A stretch of 64,000 nt of DNA from Echinococcus granulosus (GCF_000524195.1 NW_020170537.1:81188-145187); one strand, 5' to 3'. Positions 24,201 to 39,150 are shown, counted from the first letter of the stretch. The notes: generated by a model from the letters alone, not told the origin. Numbers and translations: made by a program.

Positions 24201-27100
24201 GCTGGTATTGGTTGGGAACATTCCTTTGAGAGCTGACAAATGTGGTAGCATATGTGAGTGGTGAGGACCGTTTACCTTTGACGTGACAAGTTGCAAATGC
24301 TCAGCTCATGACTCAAAATCGGGCCGTAGATGCCGTTAGGTCTCATGTCGATAGAAAAGCTATGGCGATTTTGTTAAATTGGTAAAAATAAGTCCTTAAT
24401 AGGAGCACTTTTGAATCCGGAGCCTTCGTGAACACCGATATTTTAAGGTTTTGAGTACTCGCTCAATGGGGGTCAGTCGATGGCTAACAACCATTAGCAG
24501 AATCCGCGTCAGTGATAGATATCACCTAGTTCAGCATTACACACAGGGATAGATACCACCCATCAGATAACAGGCACTAAATGACTACTATTAGCTCATA
24601 GTAATTATTTGATCAGGTATGATTAGTTTTGATTATCAACTACCACCTCCAAGAATTTGAATCACAGCAATCGTCGCCTCTGAAGCTAAAACAGAGGTGC
24701 TTTAATTGTAGGCAAATTCGATCGATTGTTACTGGCTAAGCAACAGTCAATGGCTGGAAGCAGCCTTCAACAACTAAAGACCAATCATCTCCTGCTATTA
24801 GTAATCGATATGACACTATTAATGTTTCCCATTGGATAGGAAGATCTGGGGAGTTATTGGTGGTACACAATGAGGCAGAGGGTATATAAATGATCGATCG
24901 TGTTTATACGTAACTACAAAGTTTTTATTCATAGTATATCGCATCTGGTCATTCATGATTAACGATGGGAGATGTAGTATTTGTATTTAAGTTCTCACAT
25001 AACATGGTCATAAAATGATAATAAATCAAGTGCTACCAGCGAAAAAGGAGATGAGAAACTTTTTAAGTAAAATATGATATTTTTTAGCCATACCTACTTC
25101 GCTATTGGGTGTGTCTGAAACGTGATAATTTCCCCTCACCACCCCTCCCCTCTCCTCACTAAATGAAAACTGGAATGGATTTCCGTCTGGAGTGGGAGAC
25201 ACCTCTTAAGCAAAGGACAGACAGTCAGTCGGTCGGTCGGTGTGTCGGGACTAATAAGTTTAATCAGGAAATACGGTATCACATAGAGGCAGGACACGCA
25301 TGATTAAGCTGGTAGGGGCAACTCCGCTCCTCTAGCCCCAGCCCAGCTTCGCCTCGCCTCCTGTCATGCCTTTAACGTCAGATAATGAGAAAAAAAAACT
25401 GTCTGGCCACCTTTTGGAGGGAGTGTCTCGGTCCGGAGTGCAAGGGGAGGTGGGAGCATGTCTGCACGCGCGCACACAGCGCAGCAGAGGCAAAAGGTAA
25501 CGGCTACGCCTATCTCCACCGTCGGTGTACCGCGGGCAGCCGCACCGAGCGAGGGAGCGAACTACTTTGTCTGCATGCGTACGTGCATGCGTGTGAGTGC
25601 ACACGCTAGAACGCGTGTGCACGCACCACGCACGTGCCCCGTTGTTTTGTTGTCCGAAAACGGTGGCACCGACAGCGGATGTCCTTGAGCGCGCTTGAGA
25701 CACAAGCTCTGCCCACAAACTACACGCGCCGCACGTGAAGCTGCCAATCACGTGCGAGCTTTTTGTAGACTCTTTCACTGTACCTACGCATGCATGCACA
25801 TACGTCCGCACGCGCGCACATATACGCCAGTGCACTCTCGCGGTAAGCTGACCCGTTGCACTTGGATCTCGAGGCGTTTTATGCCTCTCCCAAATACTCC
25901 TATTTCTTTTTTTTTTTAAATATAAATTATTCCAACATTAAACAACATCATTTCGAATTAATTTTGCTACACCAGAATCACGATGAGTGTTTGGTTGGGA
26001 ATATTGGAGCATAATTTCACTTGGGGGGTTACGCAACTTTATAATTATTGGCAGCTAAAAAGTATTCCATAGCTATAAAAAATGAGTTTTTCATTCAATT
26101 CAACTTTTAAAAGGCTTAGAAACGAGGTATATGGTAGAAAAAAAGTGGTGAAAACAATGTTTGTTATTTAGAGTCAGGCATGTGTGTGTGTGTCCAGACG
26201 AGAGGGATGGGCGAAACGGTGCCATTCGGCCGCCGGCCGCTTCGCGCGGCATTCGGATTAAAGGGGCTACTAGGTCGGAATCTAGGACGGCAATTTAGCT
26301 CCCCTATTGTTGTTTTCGCCGCCCAGTCAAATGCCGGTCAATTAACCGGGCGCCACTTTGCGAACTGCCTTCATCTTTCCACTTGTTTTGGTTGACATAG
26401 CTCCACTCGCAGCTCCATCCCATCGAGCTATTATAAAATCACCTTTTCCAGGTTATAAAAGCAAATCAACTCACTGGTATTCTTCCATGTCACCAAGTGT
26501 TTTTTTCCCTAAAATCGCACGAATGACAGGCGGGGGCTGAAATTAACCAGTTTTAAGCCATTTTTGCATCGCCCGCGACGAATTCAAAGTAACCTGTTTT
26601 TGTGCCACCATGGTGAGGTGTAAAGGTGAAAACCGTGAACTACAAAAGTGACTTTCTTGGTGGCGTAATGTGAAAGTTTGACATTTCTCACTGGGTAAAG
26701 AAGCAGAAGAATGTGATGATGATTAGATTCAAGTGATTGGCGGGGATTCATGCATATTGATGATTTGTATACCTGCCTCAACGACGAAAAGGTGGTAAAA
26801 GATGTCAAAGTCGAATTACCCAGCCTTTAAATGAAGTCCTTTCACCAACAGTTAATCATATACAGATTTCACGCCATGGAGAAGAGGTTATATTATGTGA
26901 AGTAGTTGATGTAATAGTTGATTATTTGTACCTATTAAGATCAAACTTTCACCAAATGCATTATTCAAATTATTCACGAAAACTATCGCCAGTTTTAAAA
27001 TTTAAGATTTTTTAAAATTCAATTTCGACGAAATAAATGATGTCGTTATTTTTGCCACCATAGCTACAAACTATTAACGTATGAGCTGAATAAAATAATT
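21300..27100. other. Intergenic, AT-rich with GATA-rich and GC-rich patches
   Basis: No supported gene. Two patches stand out. 22,560-22,720 and 24,470-24,930 are dense in GATA/TATC words and homeodomain-like TAAT cores. 25,400-25,850 is GC-rich with CGCACGTG and GTGTGCACGC-like alternating sequence, keeping many frames open without coding character. A (TG)6 run lies near 26,180. Confidence 0.4.
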
Positions 27101-27128
27101 GGATAATTATCCGAGCCACTGGTGGCTC
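27101..27128. repeat. Two adjacent perfect palindromes
   Basis: GGATAATTATCC (27101-27112) is directly followed by GAGCCACTGGTGGCTC (27113-27128). The first is a 12-bp palindrome built of two TTATCC/GGATAA halves around AATT; the second has 7-bp arms and a 2-nt centre. Together they look like a dimer-binding site or hairpin; function unknown. Confidence 0.45.
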
Positions 27129-27129
27129 A

Positions 27130-30100
27130 GCCGATGCACCAGTCACAATCAGCGCAAATTCATCGATTTATTGATTTCTTCCTTCTGCGTACAAAACAGG
27201 TGTGCGCGTGTGTGAGTAAAGTTCATGCGGCAGTCAAATCTGCACTCCTCAGGGCGCACATTCAGCCTATCAAGGTGGGAGTAATTCACTCACGGTGGCT
27301 GCAAGGTCTAATTGACGCGCATTGTCAAAACTTCCTGCCAGGTGACTGATAAAAGGGATCACCAACCTTGACCCACCTGGAACTGCCATTATTACTCCTA
27401 CAAAGAAAGTGTGATGGTGAGTGATCACAGTGAATTGTAATTTTGTGTGATTATTATACTGCCCTAACCACAGTAGATCCGTTTTTTTGTTAGAGGTGGT
27501 AGTATGATGTATGTTTTGTGCCATCATTTATAATGTAATTTGAAGTTAGGACTAGTTATAATTTTAGTTGCTTAAGTTTGCGATTTTGGTGGGCAATGAC
27601 AACGATTGATCAATCCAGACTTCTCCCCTGCTCTTCATCTTTTTTGAATACTTTCGGGTTGCAAATAACGAAAAATTAACCGAGTCTTATCCACACCCTA
27701 CCTTTTGTAAAGACTTCCAAATGTTAAGCCATCATACTGAATGGTTATCTGCCCATTTTGACCCCAATGAAACACCTCAATGAATATATGCTTTAGTGAT
27801 TTTGTATGCTTAGACATGTGGGGAGTACATTGGTTACTTCAAGTTAGTTGCAGCTCCTAACACCGTTTGACAACGTGAAAATTGATCGTCGGTTGTTAAG
27901 CCATAGGTGGATGAATTGTGTACAGGCTAACTGGAATATGATTTCACTTTTTTGTGGAGCAAAAAAAACAATCTCAGGGAGGTTGTTGTTTCGTGACAAA
28001 AAAGTGGCACTAGGTAGGATAGCCATTATGAAGACTGGATGCACTGCAGACAAGTGCGTCAAATGCAGTGAAAGTGAAACGCAGCTGTCTAGACGCCCGC
28101 AATCTTGGCTGCTACCGCTGTCGCTGCGAAGCGCATGCCGTCTGCAGACCCTAGGACTGCGTGTTTGCACAAGCCAACTCGGGCTAGCTCACTAACTCGC
28201 CCTCTCGCTCACTCTCCATCCACGGAACTGTCAGGCTCGCAGCATGTGTGCGTGCGTGCATGCGTTGTAGTGCACAAGACTTTGCTTTAGTGGTTGCCTA
28301 CTCGTTTTTCTTTTCATTTCAAGAAATGCCTACTTCTATTTGCAGCAATTTATTAGCTGCTAGACCCTACAGACCGGCGATAGACCAATAGAAAGACGAT
28401 TTGCAAACGTCATTTGGACTTAACGATCCGCAGTTCAAGGAGTGGGCTAAATAATTGATGGAGGGTTAATCCCCTCACACTTGCCAAATAATTGACTCCT
28501 TAAAATTAAATTTGAATTTGCAGGTTAATAAAAATTTCAACCACGGCCTGATCGATAAAGATGGGAATGTGGGCTACAACCTGTCTGGGTGAATTTGCCA
28601 AAGGTCATTTCTTGTACCCAGCGTGTGGCGTAGCCTCTTTTACTCATCGAGGAGAGATTTATCAGACTTTTCCTGCGAAAAATTCCATCTTCAGTTTAAT
28701 GACCTCCATGTCATTAATCTTACACGGGGTGTTTTCGAGTCCAAAATGCGTGACATCTAGGCTTTATGTATGCGTGTGTTTGTGCGTGCGTGTGTATCCC
28801 TTGCGAGAGGGCACACAATCTTTGAAAATGATTGAGTGGCTATCCTAGCGAAAAAAATTCATCGTTTTTTTTTACAAAATAAACTTAATTTATTCAACCT
28901 CTTTGCTTATCGTGGTGTGGTCAAGGGAAGTCTAAATTAAAAACGAGTCTTTCCCTAAAACGTCTCCTATTTTTAGTCTGAACTTGTGCCTTTTTTCCGT
29001 GAATAGGTGAAAATTAAAAAAAATAATAAACACAGTGATGAATTTGTATTACCAATTTTAGCATATCCAGATTTACTCCAGATCTGATGCAAGATATATA
29101 AGTGTAATACCGCTTAGAGAGGAAAATTTGACCGCTCTGTTAACTGCAAATAAGTGAAGAAGAATCACTTTTACTTGAGCCCAAACTTTTTTGTTCAGAA
29201 CAATTTGCAACTGCCTTCATTTGCATCCGAAGCTCAGCTGTCTTCTACATCAGATGTCCTCAAACAGGATCGTCCTGAACTAGCTATTGGCTAAACGTCG
29301 AAACCCACTTTTTGGAAGGTTTAACGGTGTCAGTGGAAAGTACACAACTACTGTGGAGATGGACTTTTCTACTGTGGGAGAAAAAAAGCAACTCAGTACA
29401 TGCTGGAAAAGGCACAATTACTTTTCTCTCTCGTTAAGAGCCTATAATAGAAACAACCAGTAAAATGGTATTTTAAGCCCTTTTTTCAAGAAATGCTACG
29501 AATCTGCCAACTGTAATACGTCAGAGCAGAAAAAAAGACAGGCGTCAGAGGTGGACAGACTTTTGTTTAAAATAGAGTTGTTAGCAAAAGTTAGGTGTTC
29601 TGCAAAGCAGCTAGAAAAGCTCTTGTTTCTCTTATTTAATTGTCCTAATGCTATTTTGAAATTAAAACCAAACCAGTTTTGAATTTGGGTTTTTAGTTCA
29701 TAAAAACTGTCGTAGCAAATCCCAGATACCGAGTTGATCGACTCCCTGATACCAGGCATGCTACTGGCTAGTTCCACGCACAGGCCGATTAATCGCCATG
29801 CTGGGGACGGCAACGTAGCCGGCCATATACAGTTAGAATATGAAGCTTCTATTGCTCTGATAATTGTTCTTTCGGCCAGTCATGGCCTTTCCAACAAACA
29901 AATGGTTACAAAAACAAAAGTCCAGACGAGCGAATAATCACATTGACATAAAGAAAATCTACCGGAAAGTGTAAAACTGCACTGAGGAAGTGCGTGTGCC
30001 AGCAAGGCTGTCCACAACTAGGCCACATTATCAACCATGTGTATGTGGGTGGGGAGCGGTTGGCTTTACGGCTCACTCTTGATTAAAACCGTGGCCTTTG

Positions 30101-33100
30101 TGTGTGGGTGTGTGTGCATGCGGGCGCGTGAGATTGTAGGCACTGTCGGCAAAGTGATTCAGAAAGCGAGCAAAAGAGGGGCAAAGATAAAAGTCTGTGC
30201 CTACCCGGTAAACAGCCCCAGTCGGAGTGTCAACACACCCTGGGACTACATAAACAACAATACAAACAACATCAACACTATAAGCGGTAGCAACAGTGCA
30301 GGCGGTAACGCCATAACATCACAGGTGTAACTCGGACGTGGAATTAGTACTCTCAAGCCCTATCACATCACCTAGCCCTTTACTCTGGCGGTGTTTTCAG
30401 TTTTCTTTCCAAATTCATTTTATGTGTGTGCACACACGTTGACGTACCTGGATGGAGAGTTGAAGAGCTGTGTAGTGCAATGTGGGCTCATTAACACCGT
30501 CGACACTTAACTTCGAAAGGAAGGTCAAAAGTTGTCTCCATATCGTCGTAACAGCACTCAGTAGTGTTTTAATCGGGACCTGTTGAAGAAAGAACTATGG
30601 TCTGAAGGCCAAATGAGGCTAGAGAGAAGTCCAAAAGTAACAAATTAGCTAAAGCCCAAGTATATCAAATTCATTTCATACATCAAGAAATTTTTTTTCG
30701 GATAGTTACTGAGACTCCAAAATAAATCATTATGGTGCTTGACTTTCATTTCAAATCATGTCTGGACTGCTGGCTGCCAAAGTCCCCCTCACAACCATGA
30801 ATGGGTATTACGTCTTTCTTGGCATCACCATCTGGAAACGATATTATTAATTAGGTAGCAATGACAAACCTATCACACAGTCAACTACTCATGCTAACGA
30901 ATGACTAATCGCAGTCATGACTAAATCCTCTTCCTCCTTTCCCCCTCCCTACACTTTGATAAGAGAGCAGAGAAGGCAAAAAATGCATTTTTTTTGCATT
31001 ACAAATTCACTTCAATTGCTGGTAGAAGTAAATGAAACCAGGTAGTGCTGTTTATGCAGAAGGGTGGATCGACAGGGCTAGAGGTGGGAGGTAGGTTTTT
31101 ATGACGAAAGTCATTTGAAGGCATGTGACGCGCGGTTTTTGAAGCAGTTATGTGTTATTAAATTGACATGTCTCTGTCTGTGAAATGGTGGATTCATTCA
31201 CTTTAAGGACTCTGCACTATGTGATGCTCCAGTTAATGTACTCCATAGGTGGCAAATTCAATTTTGTGTTTTGTTTCGATTACCTGACAGTAACAAAAAT
31301 ATTATTCCAAATACACCAATGGGATCAAAGAGTAGAATATTCCCTTCAAGTTAACATACTTAAAAAAAATCGTCGAAATAGAGACTCACAAATACCGGAA
31401 TTGCGCCTTAAAACTCACCACCTTCTTATTTTGATCCTATTGCCAAGGTGGAAAAAAATCGATATTTATATTTATACAAGTCATAGTTGATAAGACAGTG
31501 CATGACACGCCATGCCCTGAGTGTTGTCGAAAGAGGAAGATGGGATACATGATCGGTTGAAATGCACCGTCAGGATATTATCTAGATAACTGACAACTTT
31601 GACACTAAGACCAACTCCGATGCGGACCCTGTAAATAGCAGTGCAAAACTTTAATTATGTGGTAATTAGGCTTGCCCATTGGTGTTATTAAAATTCATAG
31701 AATGGAAACTTTTGTTGATAATTAATGAAGAGTTTAATGAGAACTTTGGAATTGGCTCTAAGCAGATAGCGGGAGAAGATTAAGTTCCAAAATAGATAAT
31801 GGAAGGCACTTAAGAGTCCAGTAGTGCAAGGTTAATTATTTGCTAAGGTTTCCATCTGGGATACTTCTGACCGACCATGAAAATGCTGTTAAATTATTTT
31901 AACTTTCCTTAACGTCACGTTGTGGAATACAAGGCATTAAGTGTTTCAAATCTACGAATTTATCTTTGTTTATCCTTTCCGAAAAACAATTAACTTACTT
32001 GCATTGTGAATGATTTAAGATCCTATAATTTATGGGGATTAGAGGGTACTGCGCACGCCATTTATTGATCACAACCAAAAAAATCGATATGACACTCAGG
32101 CCATTTGAACAGATGACAATTCAATCGATACCTTATTTAAAGATGAGTAAATTATTAATCAGTTTTTAAATTGTCAAAATTAGTAAACAGTCTCCCCATT
32201 AAGTCGAAAATTTTCCACTTTTAGCCTAAATGAAGCCGAAAATCAGTTGCAGTTCGAGGCAGATGGTATATTTCAAGTTGCCTTGGTTATTCGCTGATTA
32301 CGGCTCAAGAAACTTAACATGGATACCTGACTGGTTTCACGGTTGGAACTGCAGTGATAAAGCGACAATATTGATTCCTTCCCTGTTAATTAATATCAAG
32401 TGACAAGAGAAAAAGAAGCATCACATCATTTGTAAGTTGACATGATTAGTCCACAATACAATGAGTGTTAATGCTGGGCTTCTCTGTCCAGAACAGAATC
32501 TACTGATGGCACCATTCTGTAGTAGATTCATGGTCTGCCCACTTGGCAATCTCATTGGGTCTTTGCTTATCACAGTTCAGGAGAAGTGATATCAACGCCT
32601 TATTGTTTAATTGATGGCAATTCAATCAATACCTCTCATGAAGACAGGCCGTAAATTGACCTACCAATGATTCGATGTAGTGATGCCAAAATGAGAGGGA
32701 GATGCTACTGTGTCCACTTTTTGTTTATTTCATCGACTCCGACCCTCTTAGTTGTCGCGCGCCACCTTTTGTCCACTTCCCCTCGCGTAATGCTCTTCGT
32801 TACACCGGTTAGAATAAACAGTCCTGCGTGAAGGGAGGGCGAAAAGGCGGACGAAATGGGTGTTGCTCGTCGTCTTCGTTGTCGTGGCCGTGGTCGTAGC
32901 CATGCACACACAAGGCTGTATTGCGACCTTGACGATCTGTCCGAATGCTGGGTTGCGCCCGATTTGGGACATGGGGTGCGTATTTTTGGACGAAAGGGCC
33001 TTAATGCACAGGCCTTGAAAACCCCTTTTAATCAAGTGTCATGCACACATACACATACACACACCCGCATCCACACAGCCACTTCAAGACCCCCTCCCTC

Positions 33101-34560
33101 GGCCTCTTACTCACAGGCTAACTACAAAAGCGAAAACACCAACGTCAACAAGATGAACAACAGTGGCTGTAGCTCCTAGTAGTACATATCTGTCCAGTGT
33201 CTCAAGAGGGAATTCAAGTACGGACAGGTCTTAGTGTGCATGTCCAACAATAAGTCCGTCGTTATTGTTAAATAGGCTTGACGCCGGTTTAAACGATCAA
33301 AAGCCATTGTCCGCCTATCTGCCTACATTTCACTTCTTATTAAAATGCAACCTTTTTGAACATAAAATCCATTCTGATGTGCATGAGGTCACTTTGGCTA
33401 TTTGCACAATTGCCTGTGAGCCTCGTCTGGGGTTCTATTGGCGAAGGTTTAATCACTCAAGCGACCTGACCCGAAAATCAATGGGTCTATTAATGGGGTG
33501 AACTATCATGCAATACAATGGTTCTTTAAATGGTCTATTTGCTCTGGTTCAGAGTGACATCTGAAGGTTAGCCACTTTTAAAGACAAATGCGTGTCCGGA
33601 GTTGGAAGGGGTAAATGATACGGGTTAACGGTTTAATTCCAGCTGAAAGGCAGGCATTGAAGTGACTGTTTCCATTTCCCAAACAAGACTTCAATTCTAG
33701 CCATTTTTTGAAGGGCAAAGTTGCTCTTACCATTTGTAAGATTGCAAAAACGTTTTCGGATTGCTCTGAAATTGGTAGAAATGCACTTAGACATCCTGAG
33801 AAAAGCCTCGCATTCTATAGCACTCTATTTGATTTCAGTAGTATGCGGTAAACACAGAAACGAAGGCGAAACGGTGGTAGACCAATCATGGCCAAAACAA
33901 AAAAAACACCAACCACTTTCTTATTAGATAAATTGCCTTCATTTAATTTGCATATGACCAGACCTTTTGAATCATAGAACTTGAAATAAAATGCATCAAA
34001 TGGCTTCCAAAGATAGGTCGCAAAAGCAAGCAACGCAGTCAAAAAAAGGCCCATAACTCAATTTATTGGTCCTTACCCTACAATTCGTCTCGCAATCATT
34101 TTTTATGTAGGTGGTACATAAATCTCGCCAGACGTCTTCCAAAAGAGTGTCAGGATTCCCATTCACCTCCCTTACCTCACGCCCAGAATCATACATTCCG
34201 ACCCATCGTGAAGGGGAGGCGGAACCTTCTTTTTGAGGTAAATTGGGCTTCCTACGACGTTGCCCCAAGAATTGCTGCAATTAGAGGTATGGTGATAAAT
34301 GGCGTCCTCTTTACGGACACACACCTATATACACACACATGCAGACCGACCTACCGACAGACGGACCAAAGCCCAACAGCAACTACTGCAGAAGCGGCAG
34401 CGGCAATGGCAGCACCATCATCTGTGACCTTCGCTTTGCCATCTTCTGGGACAGACAAGGCATGTCTGACATGGAAAATGAGGTTAAGTGCTCAGGCGCA
34501 CGAAAGTGCATACATCATCAAGCACTTTCAACTGTAAGATCGTGTTTCTAATCAGGCCTG
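27130..34560. other. Intergenic, no supported gene
   Basis: Only short open frames without similarity. GC- or simple-sequence-rich patches occur at 28,080-28,270, 30,030-30,330, 32,860-33,170 and 34,300-34,450; each combines CA/TG runs with CAAC- or GGCAGC-type triplets, so their translations are low-complexity. AT-rich TAATTAAT-type words recur at 31,670-31,740. Confidence 0.4.
33041..33070. repeat. Degenerate CA microsatellite
   Basis: An imperfect (CA)n run with CATACA interruptions, flanked by CCGCATCC. It lies inside one of the simple-sequence patches of the desert. Confidence 0.6.
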
Positions 34561-34564
34561 TAGT

Positions 34565-35225
34565 TTAGATATATCCAGTTAATATCAACACAAAAGAGGT
34601 AAATTGATGTCCCATTGCTTCACATGAACTATACAATTCGGTGCGACATGGCTTAATTCGCGCGTGATGATCCACGTGGAAAGAGTTGATAGATGGATAG
34701 GTAGATGGGTGGATAGATAGGTAGCTAAATAAATGAGTACATTTTGACGTACACACACACACGCCAAAAATGCTATAAAATTTACTGGCGATACGTAGGT
34801 TGATTAATAATGCAACTTTTTCGTCGGACCACTCACTGCCACTCGATCTTACATGAGAAGGATCACGCCACAGATAGGGAGCCAAATGCTGAGGCTCAAA
34901 ATGTAGGCAGCATTAAGGGAGAGAAAGGTAAAACGTAGTAGTAGCACAAACATTGGGTTTCTGAAAATTGAAGTTATGTATTGAGGGGCTCGGGTGAGTC
35001 CATTCCTATTTGCTAGGTGGTGTGTGTACGATTGACTTGGAGCATGCGATGAAGGTAACACTTAATTGTGAGCAACACGTCTTCTTGGAGTACATTCGAC
35101 AGGATAAGCAAAGCAGTGTTCCAAGATTGGCTAGTCAGTCAATAAAAAATCGGATTCCTTAAAATTGGCTTACAGGTGTCTTGGACATACGGTCTAGAGT
35201 GCCTACCTCCATGCCAATGCAATTC
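34565..35225 (-). repeat. Dispersed repeat, copy A (about 0.66 kb)
   Basis: Read on the minus strand, this segment aligns along its length with 43557-44215 on the plus strand. Shared blocks include a TTTTAAGG...CCAATTTTTTA-type start, the CCCTATCTGTGGCGTGATCC core and a TATC-type tetranucleotide tract. In both copies the core translates as PYLWRDPSHV, then SDEKVA or SDKKVA, so it may once have been coding. Divergence is moderate with small indels. No terminal repeats or target-site duplication could be seen. It is an unclassified interspersed element. Confidence 0.75.
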
Positions 35226-38200
35226 ACCTTGTCTTAATTCAAAAAGAATAGACGACACAAACATGCACTATCCTTTACACGATAAAGATGTTTACTAAAA
35301 CGACTTTTGAATCTCCAGACACCTGTTTTCAGCATTGTAAGGAACGCTTAAGCCCTAACCTAGTATTTAATTTCTCTTTGGGATGTACACACGCAAGTGG
35401 AGAGGTAGCATGAGCAGATGAATGACGAGGAGCCCACATGAAGTAGAATAATGCAGGAGATTGCCACAATGCCGTTTGGTAGTGATTAACTGAGCATAAA
35501 AACGGTTGCTTGCCTCCTTTCAGAGTGTAAAATGGTGAGGAATCTGCAAGTATCCTATCCGTGAGCCACAAAAGAAAAAGTAGCGCCTTTTCTAATATCA
35601 CAATGCCGTTTTCCTAGTGACATTATTCACTGATTTCCCAATGTTCTTAAGTTAATTATATTCCCATTCATTTACATACCGCCACAACCGTTGAGTTTAT
35701 TTCATTTATTTAAATGCAACCGACCGAAACCGATGTCTGATTCATGCATTTTGGGCGGCGGTTTTGCAGTGGGGGCTGGTTCCTCCTTATGTTCATAATG
35801 AATAGCTTGTTCAATGCTCCACTCAAGTGGTTGCAGTGATCCCCCCACTGCCCTCAGTAAAACCGCTAATATTAATGAGCCCAACGGCTATATTATCACG
35901 TTTGTAGGGGAAACCTTTTCCAGCATGCATTCAATGTGCAGCCTTTCCCCCTCCACACCCCTCCAGTAACAATTAGGCCTGGGGTTGTTAAATATGTCAT
36001 TAATTAAAGGAGGGAGAGAAGGCTAGCCAATGAGAATTTGACTTTGGCTGTGATTGATTTTCTAATTAATTTGATTGCCTTGTCATGAGTTCACATCATT
36101 CTTAAGAAGAGTTCTTATTAAAAAATTCATCCTTTTATTGATTTTAGGGGTAATGGCAAAAACCAAGCCCTTGCTTTACCTACGGATCTTAAAAATAACA
36201 TTGTGGCTTAGTGAAACAATGACAGCCATTTTTTTGCATTTCGACACAGATTGGAAAGGATTTTTAAGAATTTAATCTTGTGGTAGACAATTTTGTTTCA
36301 TTTTTTGTCCAACTTGATATGTTACGGTCTGTATGCGTGAATGAACGCATACGTGTAAGGAGTTTTGGTAGACAAATGTTGGTGCGCAGTTTGTGGTATC
36401 CCAAATTCCACTACTAAAAATTTGTTGGGCATATTTTAGACATCTCTTATTGATACTCATTTAAAGTTGCCTAGACTTATTAAGATGCTAGGGTGAATTT
36501 AATTCATTAAAATCCTATGGCTTCTCCCACTTTTAATCCCCCACTGACGAAGCTAAATGCACGCGAATCCAACATCGTGGGTAGATAAAAGTCATTAATA
36601 TTTAATTGAGGGATTTTAGAGATAACTGGTCGAAACGACGTTCAATCGAAGGGTTATGGACTGACACATTCCTGGATCATACATCGCTGTCGCGATGTCC
36701 AGTTTTCAACCCCTGCATATGTTCCACAAGTTAATTCCTCATTATTACAAAGCAAAGATGCCTTTTCTTTTCCGGAAAGGCAATGAGTTGCCATAAATAC
36801 TTTATCTGCATCACTAGAGTCTAGACACCCTTGAACGAATTCCTAGTTTTGAAATTAAACTTCTGATTCGTTCTATGAACTTGAAATTTCGGTACAGACG
36901 CATCCTTTGCCGCCTATCCCCCTTGACAAAAAATGATGTTTTTTAGAGGAGACAACTCTTGCTGAGGAAGTGCGGTCGGACAAGAGAAAACTCTCAAAAC
37001 TTACATAAAGAATCAAAGAAAAGATAGCCTTCCTTTCTTAAGAGCTGCACAAATCGAGGAACCTCATTATTACCAACTGTAAAAGTAAGTTCAAAGTAAA
37101 AGTCCTGCTAAACATTAAACGTAGATTTATGGGACTGGATAGTAATGACAAAAATTATCTGGAAATCATATTTTGGATTCGCCAGTAATACATGCATAGA
37201 TCCCAAAAGAGTGTACTGGACTAAAGATATCCAGGACGGATATCACAGTTTGGTGTAGGGAAGAACTAGCAAGAGGAGATGGGGCAAGCAGCTATCAGTA
37301 GCACCAAATTTTCCCCTTACCACGTAGCAATTCGTAAGTTGGCTGGAGTTGTCAAGTTAGATAGGAAAAAAAAACGAAAACAGTAATGAAGTGGAAGTGA
37401 TAATTCCTAAGTAAAAACACTTAGATTATTATTGACTTATTTATGCGTACAACTTAATGTTTACTAAAGAAGCTTACAACCACAGTGGAGGTTTCAATCT
37501 CCAAACTTCAGATTTCTCTACTTTCCAACATTTGACATTGTCAATTCTCTCCAAAATTAAACCTTCTGGGAGAAAATGTACTTTATACTGATCCTGATTC
37601 GCGAATTCAGTGCGTTTTACATGTGCCCTTACCTCCTTCGCTTTTGAGGTCATTAAAGCGATTTGTGATGTAGGGCAGGTGTTATCGTTGAGTTGGGTGG
37701 ATCAAGTTCTCTCTTTTTTTAGCATCCTAGACGCCTCAGAGGTCGGTCAGTTCAACAATAGTGACGAGTCAGACCCATGCAAGACATTATGGCATACACT
37801 TCAGTTTTAACCTTGCTAGGTGCTCGCTTAAACGGACATGTGCGGAATATTCCAAGAACTAGAGTTGAAGAATCCTAGTTGTCTGTCCTGGAGGCGCATT
37901 AGATGGATATCGCTCTGCTACAGCTTGACTGGCTGTCTTTGAGACAGTAGTGAACCGTCTCTGAATGTCCGGCGACCTTTCGTACTTCGGCAGTGACATC
38001 ATTCTACCACTAGCCGTTTAAGTGTTGTTCAAGTGTGGTCAAATCGCATTACACACCAGAACTTCCGGCCTTAAGAAGACAGATATGGAGTATTTCATGG
38101 AAGAGCAAAAATACGGCAAATTCGCCTAATTTATCTCCGCGACTCCGTCCTGCGGAGATGGGATGAGGATTAAAAGGGGAGAGGGGGCAGAAATGGGGCA

Positions 38201-39150
38201 GGAATGCCTTAACTCGCCATGCCGCATGGGTCGTTTGAAGTTGCAATGACAAGTAGGTCGGGGAGACCAGAATGAAGAGGCGGTGCACGACGTTATTGAA
38301 ATCTAGCCCGCCTGCATGTGTGTTGGCATGCGTGCGCGCTTGCACGCATTCCGGACGAGGAAAACAACCCCAGAGGAGATGCAACAAAACAAGCCTGTCG
38401 GTTCGTTTGAAGTAGCGGAATTAAATAGTACTTTGTTTTGGATTTAAGCTAACACGCGCATAGCAAATACTGTCGCGTTCTGGGTTTATCTCGACGCGAC
38501 ACAGAAGGAGAAAAGGATACAAAAATCCACTACATAATTGTAATGAAACATTGGGGCGTGTAACAACCAGAAAGCAACTTCGGGCTCATGGAAACTTTTT
38601 AGCCAGCTTATCGACTCCAGTCCCCTTTTTTGATCCAAATTGGGGATCAGAGATGTAAAAAAGTTAATTGGCCAAAGGGAGGGGAAGTGAGAGCACAATC
38701 AGTGGAGACTTTCAACGCAGTCTATTTGACTGAAGCGCAGGTGGATTTTGGAGTAAACAAACCGCGTTTTTGCGCAGTATTAAGCACACATACACACACA
38801 CACACACACACTTCTGTCTGCAATAAACTGATACGTCTTCAAGAGCCTAGATTGAGGAAATGTTTGGTTAGAGATACTTCCAAGGAAGTGGATGAGCTAA
38901 CCTGAGCCTGGTATGGGAATATGTAACTCCAACTTTAAAGCGCCAAAGAGGGATGAGGTGGATGGCCGGTCTTTCATGTCAGCAAATCATCACCATCACC
39001 ACATTCTATTATTTGTCAAAGTCACTAGGGTACCCAGGCTTCCTTCCCTCAAAGAGCTCCTACTGACACCTTGGCACGAGGTGGTGATAACCCTTCTGCA
39101 AATTTGTGTCATAACGACCATTTCCTTAATCCATGTGTGTGTGTGAGTGG
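35226..39150. other. Intergenic, no supported gene
   Basis: No exon with splice and similarity support. 35,990-36,080 is rich in TTAATTAA and TGATTGATTT words and includes a CCAAT box. A (CA)n microsatellite lies at 38784-38811. Confidence 0.4.
38784..38811. repeat. (CA)n microsatellite
   Basis: Almost uninterrupted CA dinucleotides with one TA step near the start. Confidence 0.8.

Noticed and set aside
25332..25835. 167-codon minus-strand frame
   Set aside because: Same cause as above: CGTGTGCACGC-type repetitive sequence open on both strands.
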